Source: Cyclobacterium roseum (GTDB lineage: Bacteria; Bacteroidota; Bacteroidia; Cytophagales; Cyclobacteriaceae). Taken from it: DNA of 64,000 bases. A model generated the notes under the pieces. It worked only from the letters and a program-made list of their open reading frames with translations. It was not told where the DNA came from and did no database searches. The stretch lies in the NCBI RefSeq assembly GCF_010119225.1, contig NZ_WNKF01000009.1, positions 62,001-126,000 on the forward strand. The letters are read 5' to 3'. Every line of letters starts with the position of its first letter. Position 1 is the first letter of the stretch. Below are positions 1-7,834 of the stretch, piece after piece. A program made the translations under genes and the position numbers.

Positions 1-2
1 CT

Positions 3-371
3 CTCCTGTACCTTAAAATCCCGGCCGACGAAAGGAAAAAGAAGGTGGAGGAAGTATTGACCAGAATGAACATCATGCACCGGAAGAATCATTTTCCACA
101 ACAGCTTTCCGGTGGTCAGCAGCAGCGGGTGGCCATCGCCAGGGCCATCGTGGCCAAACCGGCGGTGATACTGGCAGATGAGCCTACGGGAAACCTGGAC
201 TCCGCCAATGGAGAAGAGGTGATGCGCCTTTTGGAAGAGCTGAACAATGAAGGGACCACCATCGTCATGGTCACCCACTCCCCTCATGACGCCAACTACG
301 CCCACCGGATCATCAATCTTTTTGATGGCAAGGTGGTGACTGAAAACATCCGGGAACAATTTCACATTTAG
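3..371 (+). CDS. ABC transporter ATP-binding protein, 3' part (LolD/MacB type)
   Basis: This is the C-terminal part of an ABC ATPase that would energise a cell-envelope export or lipoprotein-release permease of the MacB/LolCDE/FtsX class. The reading frame is open from base 3, so the gene begins before the window. Visible are the signature LSGGQQQRVAIARAIV, Walker B with the catalytic glutamate (VILADEPTGNLD) and the switch histidine (VTHSPHDANYAHRI). The Walker A motif lies off the left edge. An internal GTG at 45 is in frame but is not the real start. Its partner permease begins 13 bases downstream but is broken (see 384-727), so this transporter is probably non-functional unless another permease exists. 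Confidence 0.93.
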   Translation, partial: LLYLKIPADERKKKVEEVLTRMNIMHRKNHFPQQLSGGQQQRVAIARAIVAKPAVILADEPTGNLDSANGEEVMRLLEELNNEGTTIVMVTHSPHDANYAHRIINLFDGKVVTENIREQFHI

Positions 372-383
372 GAAGGGTTTCTT

Positions 384-727
384 ATGTTCAAAAACCATTT
401 TAAAATTGCGATAAGGGGTTTTATCCGGCACAAAAAACCAAAGAAATTGGCATTCGCAAGGTATTGGGTGCTTCTACCATTTCAATTTTAAATGTGATCA
501 ACCGGGAGTTTATATTTATCGTTGCCCTTTCCATTTTGCTGGGTTCGGGACTGGCCTATTGGTTAATGAAAGAATGGTTGTCCGGGTATGCTTACCGGAT
601 CGATTTTGAATGGTGGATTGTTCCTTTGTCCGCACTGGTGATTTTTTCCATCGCCTTTATTACGGTGACATTACAGGCCCTGCGAGCAGCCAGTGCAAAG
701 GCAGTCCATGCGTTGAAAATGGAATAA
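384..727 (+). pseudogene. FtsX/MacB-like ABC permease with large internal deletion
   Basis: The ATG at 384 starts a typical permease N-terminus (MFKNHFKIAIRGFIRHK), which is followed within about 17 codons, in a different frame, by the classic C-terminal FtsX-domain motif TKEIGIRKVLGAS. Two hydrophobic segments then follow (IFIVALSILLGSGLAYWLM and IVPLSALVIFSIAFITVTL) with the usual end ALRAASAKAVHALKME. Intact members of this family have roughly 400-800 residues with a large periplasmic domain; here only about 115 codons remain. The join is near 430-445 and is out of frame, so no fused protein can be made. I infer an internal deletion. The upstream ATPase frame appears intact. Confidence 0.88.
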
Positions 728-742
728 AAAAACAGCTATCCG

Positions 743-1399
743 TTAACTTGGTTCATTTTTCACCAACGCGATAAACACCATGCGGTAGTCCTCGCTATCG
801 TAATACACATACAGCCGGTTCGCCTCAATTTCGTAGGAAACAGCCTTCTCAAGACCCTCCGAGTAGTCGATATGGTGGCTTTCCTCCGGAAAAATAATGG
901 TGCCGCCTTCTGGAAAATCCCAATAGGGCAAGCCAACTTCAAACCCAATCGCTCCCTGCTCATCGTAAGAAAAACAGGAATGAAGTACCCCCAGATGGGT
1001 CCTGGTTTCCAGTTTAAACCTTCCCTGACATGCCTCATCTTCCTCAGCCCATTCCTGATCCATTAACTTCAGGTAAAGTGGAAAATCATAGTCATCCAGC
1101 CTATTATCGTATCCTCCCTGATAATGGGTAAGATGAGCCAGTCTCGCCGTACAGGTATAGGGGTAAAAATTGCCTGTTTCCAGATGTTCAAAACCGACAA
1201 ATTCCCAATTGCCTATCAGCGGTATGGGGTCTCCCTCCTGATCCAAATCAAATCCGCAGACCGGATAGGCGGGGTCTTCTGTAGTCTCCTCCACTTCCGC
1301 AGGCCCTTCCATTTCTTCCGGCTCCCCGGGTGAGGAAATATCCTCAGAACACGAAAACACAAGCATCAATAAAACAAGAAAGGCAGTATTTCTTACCAT
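743..1399 (-). CDS. hypothetical lipoprotein
   Basis: A 218-residue protein with a lipoprotein signal (lipobox LVFSC, Cys 17), followed by an acidic, Glu/Pro-rich linker at about residues 20-45 and a globular part with VCGFDLDQEGDPIPLIGNWEFVGFEH. The phrase 'IGNWEFVGFE' resembles the opening strand of the lipocalin-like domains common in Bacteroidota lipoproteins, but I do not recognise the family firmly. It should sit on the outer or inner membrane facing the periplasm. It is separated from the GH43 gene by 40 bases that contain a small inverted repeat. No function is assigned. Confidence 0.75.
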   Translation of the reverse strand: MVRNTAFLVLLMLVFSCSEDISSPGEPEEMEGPAEVEETTEDPAYPVCGFDLDQEGDPIPLIGNWEFVGFEHLETGNFYPYTCTARLAHLTHYQGGYDNRLDDYDFPLYLKLMDQEWAEEDEACQGRFKLETRTHLGVLHSCFSYDEQGAIGFEVGLPYWDFPEGGTIIFPEESHHIDYSEGLEKAVSYEIEANRLYVYYDSEDYRMVFIALVKNEPS

Positions 1400-1411
1400 A
1401 GAACCCCTTTT

Positions 1412-1434
1412 TTAACTAAAGAACGCTTAGTTAA
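1412..1434. repeat. short inverted repeat between genes
   Basis: Eight-base arms TTAACTAA and TTAGTTAA, separated by seven bases, lie just upstream of the lipoprotein gene start at 1399 (minus strand) and just downstream of the GH43 stop. There is no T-run in the direction of either gene, so an operator is as likely as a terminator. Function unknown. Confidence 0.3.
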
Positions 1435-1439
1435 GGTTA

Positions 1440-2450
1440 TTAGTATTCATTGCCACTAAATGGCTGTCCCAGGACCAGTTTATCCCCAGAATCATCGACT
1501 TCAAAAAGTTTTGGGATCCGTATGTACCGGCCGTTCTCCCCTACCCGGTGGCTGTGGACGGCCATCAGCAGTTGTCCATCAAAAGTCCTGAACAACATCC
1601 CATGCCCATAGTTTGGGGGAGTAAAGGGCTTTTCATCGTGAACCCAGGGACCATCCAGGGTCGCGCTTTCCGAATAGGCCAGCCCTTGGCTATAATCACC
1701 GAACACCCAGCTGGTCCAGAGCATGCTCAGTTTTCCGGTTTGGGTTTTAAACAACCAGGGTCCGTCCGTGACCTTGTTGGGAATGGTATCTCCTGCATCA
1801 TTGATCTCACGGCTCCAGGGGGACTCACTGGCTTTAAAAAGGAGCTCGCTTTCTCCCACCGCACCACTCAGATCCGGTTTCAATTCGATTTTTTCGATGG
1901 TTCCGTTCCAGTTTTGCAGCCACTCGTAGCAGTATACCATATAGGGTTTGCCGTCTTTGTCCACCCAGAAGGTTCCGTCCAGCGTCGGCTTGTCAGCCGG
2001 CAGATAGGTCGGATCTTCCATGGGCCGGTAAGGTCCTTCCGCCTTGTCGCTAACCAGGATATGGGAGGCCCTGCGTTCGATCACATTACCTTTTACCGTA
2101 TCGATCTTTACCTCCCGGTTGGTAAAGGTGGCAAAGGAATAATACTTGTCTTTATACTGATGAAGTTCGGCAGCCCAGATCATTGGTCGGGGTCCCATCC
2201 AGGAATCCGGGTCGGTTTCGACAACCCGAAACGGCCCGGTCCAGAATTTAAGGTCCCTGCTTTTCCAGAGCAAACCTCCCGTTCCGGTCATGTAATACAT
2301 GGAAGTTTCGGAGTCCGCCAAAATACAGGGATCGCTTAGCCGGATGGAATCCAAAGGAATGTTTTCCCTGATTTCAGGAAGGCGGTTTTGGGCAAAGGCA
2401 AGAGGCTTTAGGGCCAGCATAAAAAGTAACAAGACAATCAACTGCTTCAT
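1440..2450 (-). CDS. glycoside hydrolase family 43-like exported enzyme
   Basis: About 336 residues from the ATG at 2450, which gives a clean Sec signal (MKQLIVLLLFMLALKPLAFAQ); the longer upstream start at 2513 would spoil it. Five-bladed propeller features of GH43 are visible: an early catalytic-base region SDPCILAD, LDGTFWVDKDGKPYMVYCYEW in the middle, and TDGPWLFKTQTGKLSMLW near the position of the general acid. The family acts on arabinan, xylan and related side chains. The residue where many GH43 enzymes have Glu (EGP) appears as Asp (TDGP), which seems typical of some Bacteroidota subfamilies, so activity is uncertain. Located in the periplasm or outside the cell. Confidence 0.85.
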   Translation of the reverse strand: MKQLIVLLLFMLALKPLAFAQNRLPEIRENIPLDSIRLSDPCILADSETSMYYMTGTGGLLWKSRDLKFWTGPFRVVETDPDSWMGPRPMIWAAELHQYKDKYYSFATFTNREVKIDTVKGNVIERRASHILVSDKAEGPYRPMEDPTYLPADKPTLDGTFWVDKDGKPYMVYCYEWLQNWNGTIEKIELKPDLSGAVGESELLFKASESPWSREINDAGDTIPNKVTDGPWLFKTQTGKLSMLWTSWVFGDYSQGLAYSESATLDGPWVHDEKPFTPPNYGHGMLFRTFDGQLLMAVHSHRVGENGRYIRIPKLFEVDDSGDKLVLGQPFSGNEY

Positions 2451-2528
2451 AGGATTGGGTCGGTTAAATTGAAATGCAAAGGAGTAAAAAGGAAATGGCG
2501 GAATGGCTTTCAAAAAAAAGACACCAAC

Positions 2529-3086
2529 CTAAGGTAAAATGAGCAATTCCTTCACAGAAAGTTTTTGCTCCATCAGGGAAATTTTCTCGCCGGGCAGGTA
2601 TCGTTGGATGCTGGAATAGCTTCCTTTTTTCGGATTCGTATGGACTTCAATCCAATTGTTACCCAAATCGATTATCCAGTATTCCTGAATGCCGTGGGAG
2701 GCATAGAGTGGCGGCTTTATTTCCCTATCAAACTTGATAGAAGCATCGGACACTTCGATGATGGCCAGCACATCGGCAGGGGCCGGATGCGCGGATGAAT
2801 AATAGTCCGACCGATATTTTAATAGGGAAATGTCCGGTTCGGGCTCATTCCTGTCATCGATTTGAACTGGATTTTGAACGCCGACGACTGCCTTATTTTT
2901 GAACAGCTCATTCAACAGGCTAGCCAATTTATTGACGATGCTTGCGTGTTTACTTCCAATGGGGCTCCTCTCGTATATTTCACCGTGTATCAGTTCCAAA
3001 CGGTCGTCCGGCTTTAAAATGCCTATCTCCCCCATTTGGTGGTATTCATCTACACTGATCAACCGCTTTACTACTTCAGTTGCCAT
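2529..3086 (-). CDS. Uma2 family endonuclease-like protein (DUF820)
   Basis: A 185-residue cytosolic protein with the Uma2/DUF820 layout: N-terminal LISVDEYHQMGEIGILKPDDRLELIHGEIYE, then PEPDISLLKYRSDYY, AIIEVSD and PLYASHGIQEYWIIDL. These carry the E...D...E-x-x-D pattern of the restriction-endonuclease-like (PD-(D/E)XK) fold. The natural role of the family is unresolved; members are abundant in cyanobacteria and Bacteroidota and often scattered singly, as here. The start ATG at 3086 fits the family N-terminus. It lies about 78 bases upstream of the GH43 start in the same direction, but a functional link is not apparent. Confidence 0.9.
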   Translation of the reverse strand: MATEVVKRLISVDEYHQMGEIGILKPDDRLELIHGEIYERSPIGSKHASIVNKLASLLNELFKNKAVVGVQNPVQIDDRNEPEPDISLLKYRSDYYSSAHPAPADVLAIIEVSDASIKFDREIKPPLYASHGIQEYWIIDLGNNWIEVHTNPKKGSYSSIQRYLPGEKISLMEQKLSVKELLILP

Positions 3087-3174
3087 GTTATGCTTCTTTT
3101 TCTATTTTTAAAGATAGGCAATTTCGGTTTTAAATGCCAATAGGCCATTCTATTGGGGAGTCTCACTTTTATGA

Positions 3175-3387
3175 CTATTTTTTTAGCTTAACCCGTACGA
3201 TGATGGGATTCAATTCAAACCTTGTTCCCAAAGGAATTTCTTTGATAGAAGAAGCGATATCGGAAAGCATTAATTCTTCAGCCTCCACATTGGTCCCTCT
3301 AATAACAAGAATTCCCTCCGGTTCTTTAGAACAAGACAGTGAAAAATACTTGTTTCCTTACTTCCCGTAATTTATACTCAAACCCAT
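3175..3387 (-). pseudogene. small gene relic with in-frame TAA
   Basis: Reading the minus strand from an ATG at 3387 gives MGLSINYGK, a TAA, then 60 further open codons (beginning GNKYFSLSCSKEPEG and containing LSDIASSIKEIPLGTRFEL) to a TAG at 3175. The downstream part reads like a real soluble protein end, with alternating hydrophobic residues and a basic tail. No credible start lies after the TAA apart from GTG or ATG codons well inside. I treat it as a relic or a truncated C-terminus; the family is not recognised. It sits 8 bases after the stop of the neighbouring minus-strand gene. Confidence 0.35.
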
Positions 3388-3394
3388 TCCAATC

Positions 3395-4606
3395 TTATAA
3401 AACCTTACCTGTCCTTTTCCAATGTGATTTCATGTGCCATTCCCCTTCTTTGGTTTTTTCCAGCCTGGCTTCCCATCTGTAAGTACCGGGCCACTGTTTG
3501 AATACCTTACCCACGGCATACAGCAACCTTAATGATATTTTTGTTGGCCTGGGTTTCCATCCTTTGGAAGGGACCAACACCATGAGGATACTTTCTTTAT
3601 TGGCACAGATCAAATAATCTCCGGATATCGAACCCGTAGAGGGGTGGCCTTCAACCAAAAAATGCCCTTCCTGAGATGTTCCTGCCTTCACCGCCTCCAA
3701 ATGGGGAAAGGCAGGATCAAAAGAAAACTTGATATCATGCACCAGGTTGTGTCTGGTAAGGGATTTTAATTTGGGAAAACCACCCCCCCACTCCAATTCC
3801 AAAGTTGTATTTTCCTGCGTAACTTGTTCTACTCCCTCATCCACCACTTCCTGCGAGAGAGGACCATCGTAGGCCGGATTTAAGGTTGCGATCAAAGGCT
3901 TGGGACTGTACCTGGCAAAATACATATTCATCCAGTCCATAGGTACCGGAAGAACATCCGGAGAATGAACTTTCCCATCAATGGATACATGAAAATCAGT
4001 GTCTTTCCTTCTGACAAAATAAAAATCGTGTAGCAACACCAAAGGCATGGCGGAAGGGTTTTCAGCAGCATCCCCCATCGGAGCCAGCAGCCCAAAAGGT
4101 TTTCGGCTCTTAGGGTTCTGCTCAAAGATTTGGATTTTTATGGTTCTGCCCAAAAGGTCAATGAATTGGTAATCCGCTTGCACCCCGAAATCATTTACTT
4201 CAAAAGAAGCAAGGGGCATTTCCACTTCAACCATATTGGCCAGCCCTTTGCCCACAATGTCATATTTGGCCTGGTCCAGTGTTAAGGAAGCTTGGTGGTA
4301 GACATCGACCTTTCCATCCACCCGCCAACCGATGATCAAATGCCCCCTGCCGTTTTTTCCATCATCGAATACCTGTGGTTCAAAGCCGATATAAAGTGAA
4401 TCGGGATCTTTTTCAAAATTGACCAATAAGAGCTTTTCCATTGGATCAATCTGAACCTTAAACGGGTTAAAAACCCAGGCCTGGGAGAACAAATTATTGT
4501 TTGAAGAAACCATAAGGACAGCTAATAAAATTAATCCTCTGAGGGCTTTCGGTAAAAAACCACATCCCCTTGAAATTAAAGTGGATAAATGCCAGATACA
4601 ACTCAT
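3395..4606 (-). CDS. hypothetical exported protein
   Basis: 403 residues with a long n-region followed by a hydrophobic signal segment (ALRGLILLAVLMVSS) and a likely cleavage after NNNLFSQA. The mature part is rich in beta-type sequence (GHLIIGWRVDGKVDVYHQ, FQVQADYQFIDLLGRTIKI-like stretches), with paired lysine/glutamate strands and no recognised catalytic motif. It resembles neither a glycosidase nor a receptor that I can name. The neighbour upstream is the GH106-like gene, with a 233-base gap holding a relic, so it may or may not be part of that operon. Located in the periplasm or secreted; function unknown. Confidence 0.75.
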   Translation of the reverse strand: MSCIWHLSTLISRGCGFLPKALRGLILLAVLMVSSNNNLFSQAWVFNPFKVQIDPMEKLLLVNFEKDPDSLYIGFEPQVFDDGKNGRGHLIIGWRVDGKVDVYHQASLTLDQAKYDIVGKGLANMVEVEMPLASFEVNDFGVQADYQFIDLLGRTIKIQIFEQNPKSRKPFGLLAPMGDAAENPSAMPLVLLHDFYFVRRKDTDFHVSIDGKVHSPDVLPVPMDWMNMYFARYSPKPLIATLNPAYDGPLSQEVVDEGVEQVTQENTTLELEWGGGFPKLKSLTRHNLVHDIKFSFDPAFPHLEAVKAGTSQEGHFLVEGHPSTGSISGDYLICANKESILMVLVPSKGWKPRPTKISLRLLYAVGKVFKQWPGTYRWEARLEKTKEGEWHMKSHWKRTGKVL

Positions 4607-4699
4607 TATTAACGTAATAACATTGCAAATTTAATGAGCCAGGCTTTGATGCGCTATGACTGATACCAATGAAAAATATGATATGCGTCATGGACAGCT

Positions 4700-4838
4700 T
4701 TATGCAGCCATGAATATAGCTGCCGTTTTGTCTCCAAATTCAACAGATACTGTTTCTTCCAGGGTACCTCCCCCCAGACTGGGGCCGGTTAATCCCTCTG
4801 GAGTACCAAATGATCGGAAAAAATCCTCGCTGCCTGGA
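4700..4838 (-). pseudogene. C-terminal gene relic behind the GH106-like gene
   Basis: The minus strand has an open frame overlapping the GH106 stop region in another frame and ending with TAA at 4700-4702. It reads about 45 residues including APGSEDFFRSFGTPEGLTGP and TVSVEFGDKTAAIFMAA. The composition is protein-like and the end looks like a natural C-terminus, but there is no start codon before it. I infer the stub of a lost gene that once followed the glycosidase. The 'SEDFF..FG.P' phrase is reminiscent of C-terminal tails of cupin-type proteins, but this is weak. Confidence 0.35.
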
Positions 4839-4839
4839 G

Positions 4840-7809
4840 CTACTGAGGTAATTTGACTGGCACAACGGTACGGAGTGCCACGGGCCCAAACAATCCGGAG
4901 GGGATCAAGGGTGCCTCCTCCCAGGGCACCCGTATATGGCTGATCCCTTTGATATTGGTTTCCTCTATATGGGTTTGGGTGTACGTTTCCCCGGTTATGG
5001 CATCTCCCGTAATCCGGTTGGACCAGGTATTGGCTACTTCAATGCGTAGGGTATTGATCCCGGGGCGAAGCAGATCGCTTACATCAAAGCGGTAAGGCTT
5101 GGCCCAGGTAATGCCCAAGCACTCATCGTTCAGCCAGACTTCCGCCACATGCGACAGATCACCCAAATCAAGATAGATTTTGGCATTTGCATGGTCGGTA
5201 GGATGCAGGGCATGGACGAATTGCTTTTCGTAGCGAGCAGTGCCGGAAAAGTACCGGATGCCTTCCACTCCGGATGCTGTCCAGGATGTCAGTTCCGGAA
5301 AAATCGCTTTTTCCGGAGCACCCCAACCTTCGGGAAAGAAAACTTCCCAGGCACCGGCAATTTCCTTTTCATGGATATGTCCATGGATTTCCCGGTCACC
5401 GGATTCTTCCTGCAAGACGAAGATTCCCTCTTCCCAAATTTCAAAACCATCCTCCAGAAAATGAATTTTCGGAGGATGTAAACCAGCTCCGATGATCTGG
5501 GTATAATGTTCCGTTTCTCTGCCTGGTCTAAACGTTACAAATTTACTTTCGTAAGGAGCCAATGTAAGTGGCAGGGTAAGCTGTTTTTCTTTTTGCTCAT
5601 AAATGGATGCGATGCTTATCTTTCCCGTAACCGGATCCCAAATTTCGGGTACTTTTCCCTGCTGCCGAAAATGCACATTTCTCGAAAGCCAGTCACCGGT
5701 AGTATTGACCACAAAATAGAAATCTATCCCCTCTTTTTGATAATGGGTATAATCAAGCGTATAGAACGCCTTGTCTTCATAATCAAGGTCTGGTGCAAGT
5801 TCCAGTGCCGCCAATATTTCAGCAGGGCTTGCATCACGATATATAGCCGTCTCTTCTGTTTTGAAATCTTTTGCATTGAACGGTTGCCATAAATCATCCA
5901 GCCAACCCTCCATATTCGACATACCGGGTTTCACTTTTCGTTGGGCGATCCCGCTAGGTTTCGGACCCATGATCACTGCGCCTTTTTCTGCCATATCTTT
6001 CAGTTTGATCAACACTTCCGGATTGATTTCGTATTCCTCCGTCAATGCCAATATTCTAAATCGCGCACCGTTTTTGGGATTTATAATTTCTCCATCTTGC
6101 ACCTCCAGCCCTAGGAGAATTTCCGTATTGACCAGTTCGTAGTCATAGCCTGCTCCCGGAGAAAACCTGCTCCGCTTGTGTCCCCCATAATTGGGTATGG
6201 TATCTCCGTAATAATACAGAAAGTCGGCCTGAAAATCCGCTTCCTGGAGGATATAGGAAACACGGGCCAGGTATTCGTTAAAAGGCCGGATCTTGGGCCA
6301 CCATACCCGTTTGTCGTTGTAATGGGTGCCGGCGTGGTAGACAATGCCGGGAAAACCGGTTCCTTCGGGATTATGGGTGGAGCCATGAACGACCACCTTA
6401 TTCATGCCTTCCGCAAAAGCCCGGTCCCCGATTGGCTTCATTTCAAAAGGTCCCTCTTGCCAATGCTGAAAGGAAGTGAAGGCTTCCATTTCAACAATTC
6501 CCAGACCATACATGTGAGAAGCCGAAGAAACTTCTTTCACTACCCGCAAGATATCCATTCCGTCTTCATTATACCGGCCGTGATTGATCCAGAATTCACC
6601 TCTGGGAATGTCCAGCCCTTTTCCCAGTGCCTTCAGGGGCTCCACAGGAACATTGTGCAGGGGAAGACCGGGTCCTCCGGCCTCACTGTTGTTTTTAAGA
6701 CCGTGGGCATTGCAGACTTCTTTGGATTTCATGTAAAAATTTTGGATCATCAGTTCGGACAAGGTCCGCTGAAAATCAGCCCGGAAATTGGCTGTTGTTT
6801 CGGCTGAAAACTCCGCTTCCTCAAACAAGATGGGAAGGAGTTTTTTGACCTCGTATCCGTTGATCGTCCTGAATTTCTCCGGAAGCGTAGGCGTCCAGGT
6901 AAAGCCTCTGGCTTCATAACTGGCCATGTAAAGGCTTTTCAGGGCAGTTTGCCTCAGGTCCCCCAACACCGATTGCAATCGGTCGATGATATAATTAAAA
7001 TGGAAGGCTGTGGCTTCGGCATCGTAATGGTCCACGATGGGGCCTGCGGAATATTTACTAGGCAGAATCAGGTTTTCGCCCGAATTGGAACATACGTACC
7101 GGACAATTTTCCATTCCCCCTCGGGTGCCTCCCAATCCAGGATCTCCGTTTCGGGATTGAAAAATTCGGAAATGTCCCGGATTTGGCTGGTATCGGCCCG
7201 GCTATTCTCTGGAAGTTCCGGTAGGGCCAACACCACGATCTCTTCGGAATACACCGGTCGGCCATCTGCTCCGAATTCGATCATCCGCTTTCGGCCTCTT
7301 GGATCCGTTTCTGGGATTTCGGGAAAGGGAAGGGTGACTTTTTGATTTTTCCCTCCGGTAAGGGTTACTTTCGATTGATAGATGGATTTGGCGGCATGCT
7401 CCGGGGTCAACCAGTTTCCTCCTGCATTCCAGCTACTGGCCGTATTCAATCCTACTTCCAATCCCAGTTTCCCGGCTTCCTCCACGGCCAATTGAATGGT
7501 TTTCAGGGACTCTTCCCCCAAAAATTCCGGGCCTGTTCCTACCAGAACGGTATCCCTGGAGCCGATTTCGAAGATGGTAAACCCCGATATCCCCGCCTCC
7601 TTAAATGCCTGAATTTCTTCCTTTAACCGAAGGCGGTCCACATGACCACCCAACCACCAGTGGTAAACGTTTGGGTAAGCATAGGAAGGAGGTGACTGAA
7701 ACCCTTCATTAAATTGGCGGTAAGCGTTTTCTTCCTGCCCATATGTTGACTGGAGAGAAAAACAACACAAACCGACAAGGATGAGAAATGGACAATGATA
7801 AATTTTCAT
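4840..7809 (-). CDS. GH106-like alpha-L-rhamnosidase, exported
   Basis: About 989 residues from the ATG at 7809, giving the signal peptide MKIYHCPFLILVGLCCFSLQSTYGQ; the longer frame upstream overlaps the isomerase gene and is rejected. The opening after the signal, with YHWWLGGHVDRLRLKEEI followed by AFKEAGISGFTIFEIG, is the GH106 pattern (W-rich strand, then a retrograde helix). The middle has the barrel region with NNSEAGGPG and SHMYGLGIVEMEAF. The C-terminus (residues about 850-985) carries a galactose-binding-like beta-sandwich (ARYEKQF, YLDLGDLSHVAEVWLND). GH106 removes terminal alpha-L-rhamnose from pectin RG-I/II, flavonoids or algal glycans. It follows the isomerase and the MFS transporter on the same strand with short gaps (25 and 27 bases), so it is likely the last gene of a sugar operon. 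Confidence 0.85.
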   Translation of the reverse strand: MKIYHCPFLILVGLCCFSLQSTYGQEENAYRQFNEGFQSPPSYAYPNVYHWWLGGHVDRLRLKEEIQAFKEAGISGFTIFEIGSRDTVLVGTGPEFLGEESLKTIQLAVEEAGKLGLEVGLNTASSWNAGGNWLTPEHAAKSIYQSKVTLTGGKNQKVTLPFPEIPETDPRGRKRMIEFGADGRPVYSEEIVVLALPELPENSRADTSQIRDISEFFNPETEILDWEAPEGEWKIVRYVCSNSGENLILPSKYSAGPIVDHYDAEATAFHFNYIIDRLQSVLGDLRQTALKSLYMASYEARGFTWTPTLPEKFRTINGYEVKKLLPILFEEAEFSAETTANFRADFQRTLSELMIQNFYMKSKEVCNAHGLKNNSEAGGPGLPLHNVPVEPLKALGKGLDIPRGEFWINHGRYNEDGMDILRVVKEVSSASHMYGLGIVEMEAFTSFQHWQEGPFEMKPIGDRAFAEGMNKVVVHGSTHNPEGTGFPGIVYHAGTHYNDKRVWWPKIRPFNEYLARVSYILQEADFQADFLYYYGDTIPNYGGHKRSRFSPGAGYDYELVNTEILLGLEVQDGEIINPKNGARFRILALTEEYEINPEVLIKLKDMAEKGAVIMGPKPSGIAQRKVKPGMSNMEGWLDDLWQPFNAKDFKTEETAIYRDASPAEILAALELAPDLDYEDKAFYTLDYTHYQKEGIDFYFVVNTTGDWLSRNVHFRQQGKVPEIWDPVTGKISIASIYEQKEKQLTLPLTLAPYESKFVTFRPGRETEHYTQIIGAGLHPPKIHFLEDGFEIWEEGIFVLQEESGDREIHGHIHEKEIAGAWEVFFPEGWGAPEKAIFPELTSWTASGVEGIRYFSGTARYEKQFVHALHPTDHANAKIYLDLGDLSHVAEVWLNDECLGITWAKPYRFDVSDLLRPGINTLRIEVANTWSNRITGDAITGETYTQTHIEETNIKGISHIRVPWEEAPLIPSGLFGPVALRTVVPVKLPQ

Positions 7810-7834
7810 GGCATAATTGGGTTGAATACAAGTT

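Noticed and set aside
3134-3370. Plus-strand open frame of 78 codons
   Set aside because: It is the antisense of the minus-strand relic at 3175-3387, which reads better as protein.
6960-6990. GATTGCAATCGG-like palindrome inside the GH106 gene, resembling the uronate operators
   Set aside because: The centre is TGCA rather than TCGA, the position is inside a coding region, and no promoter is near.
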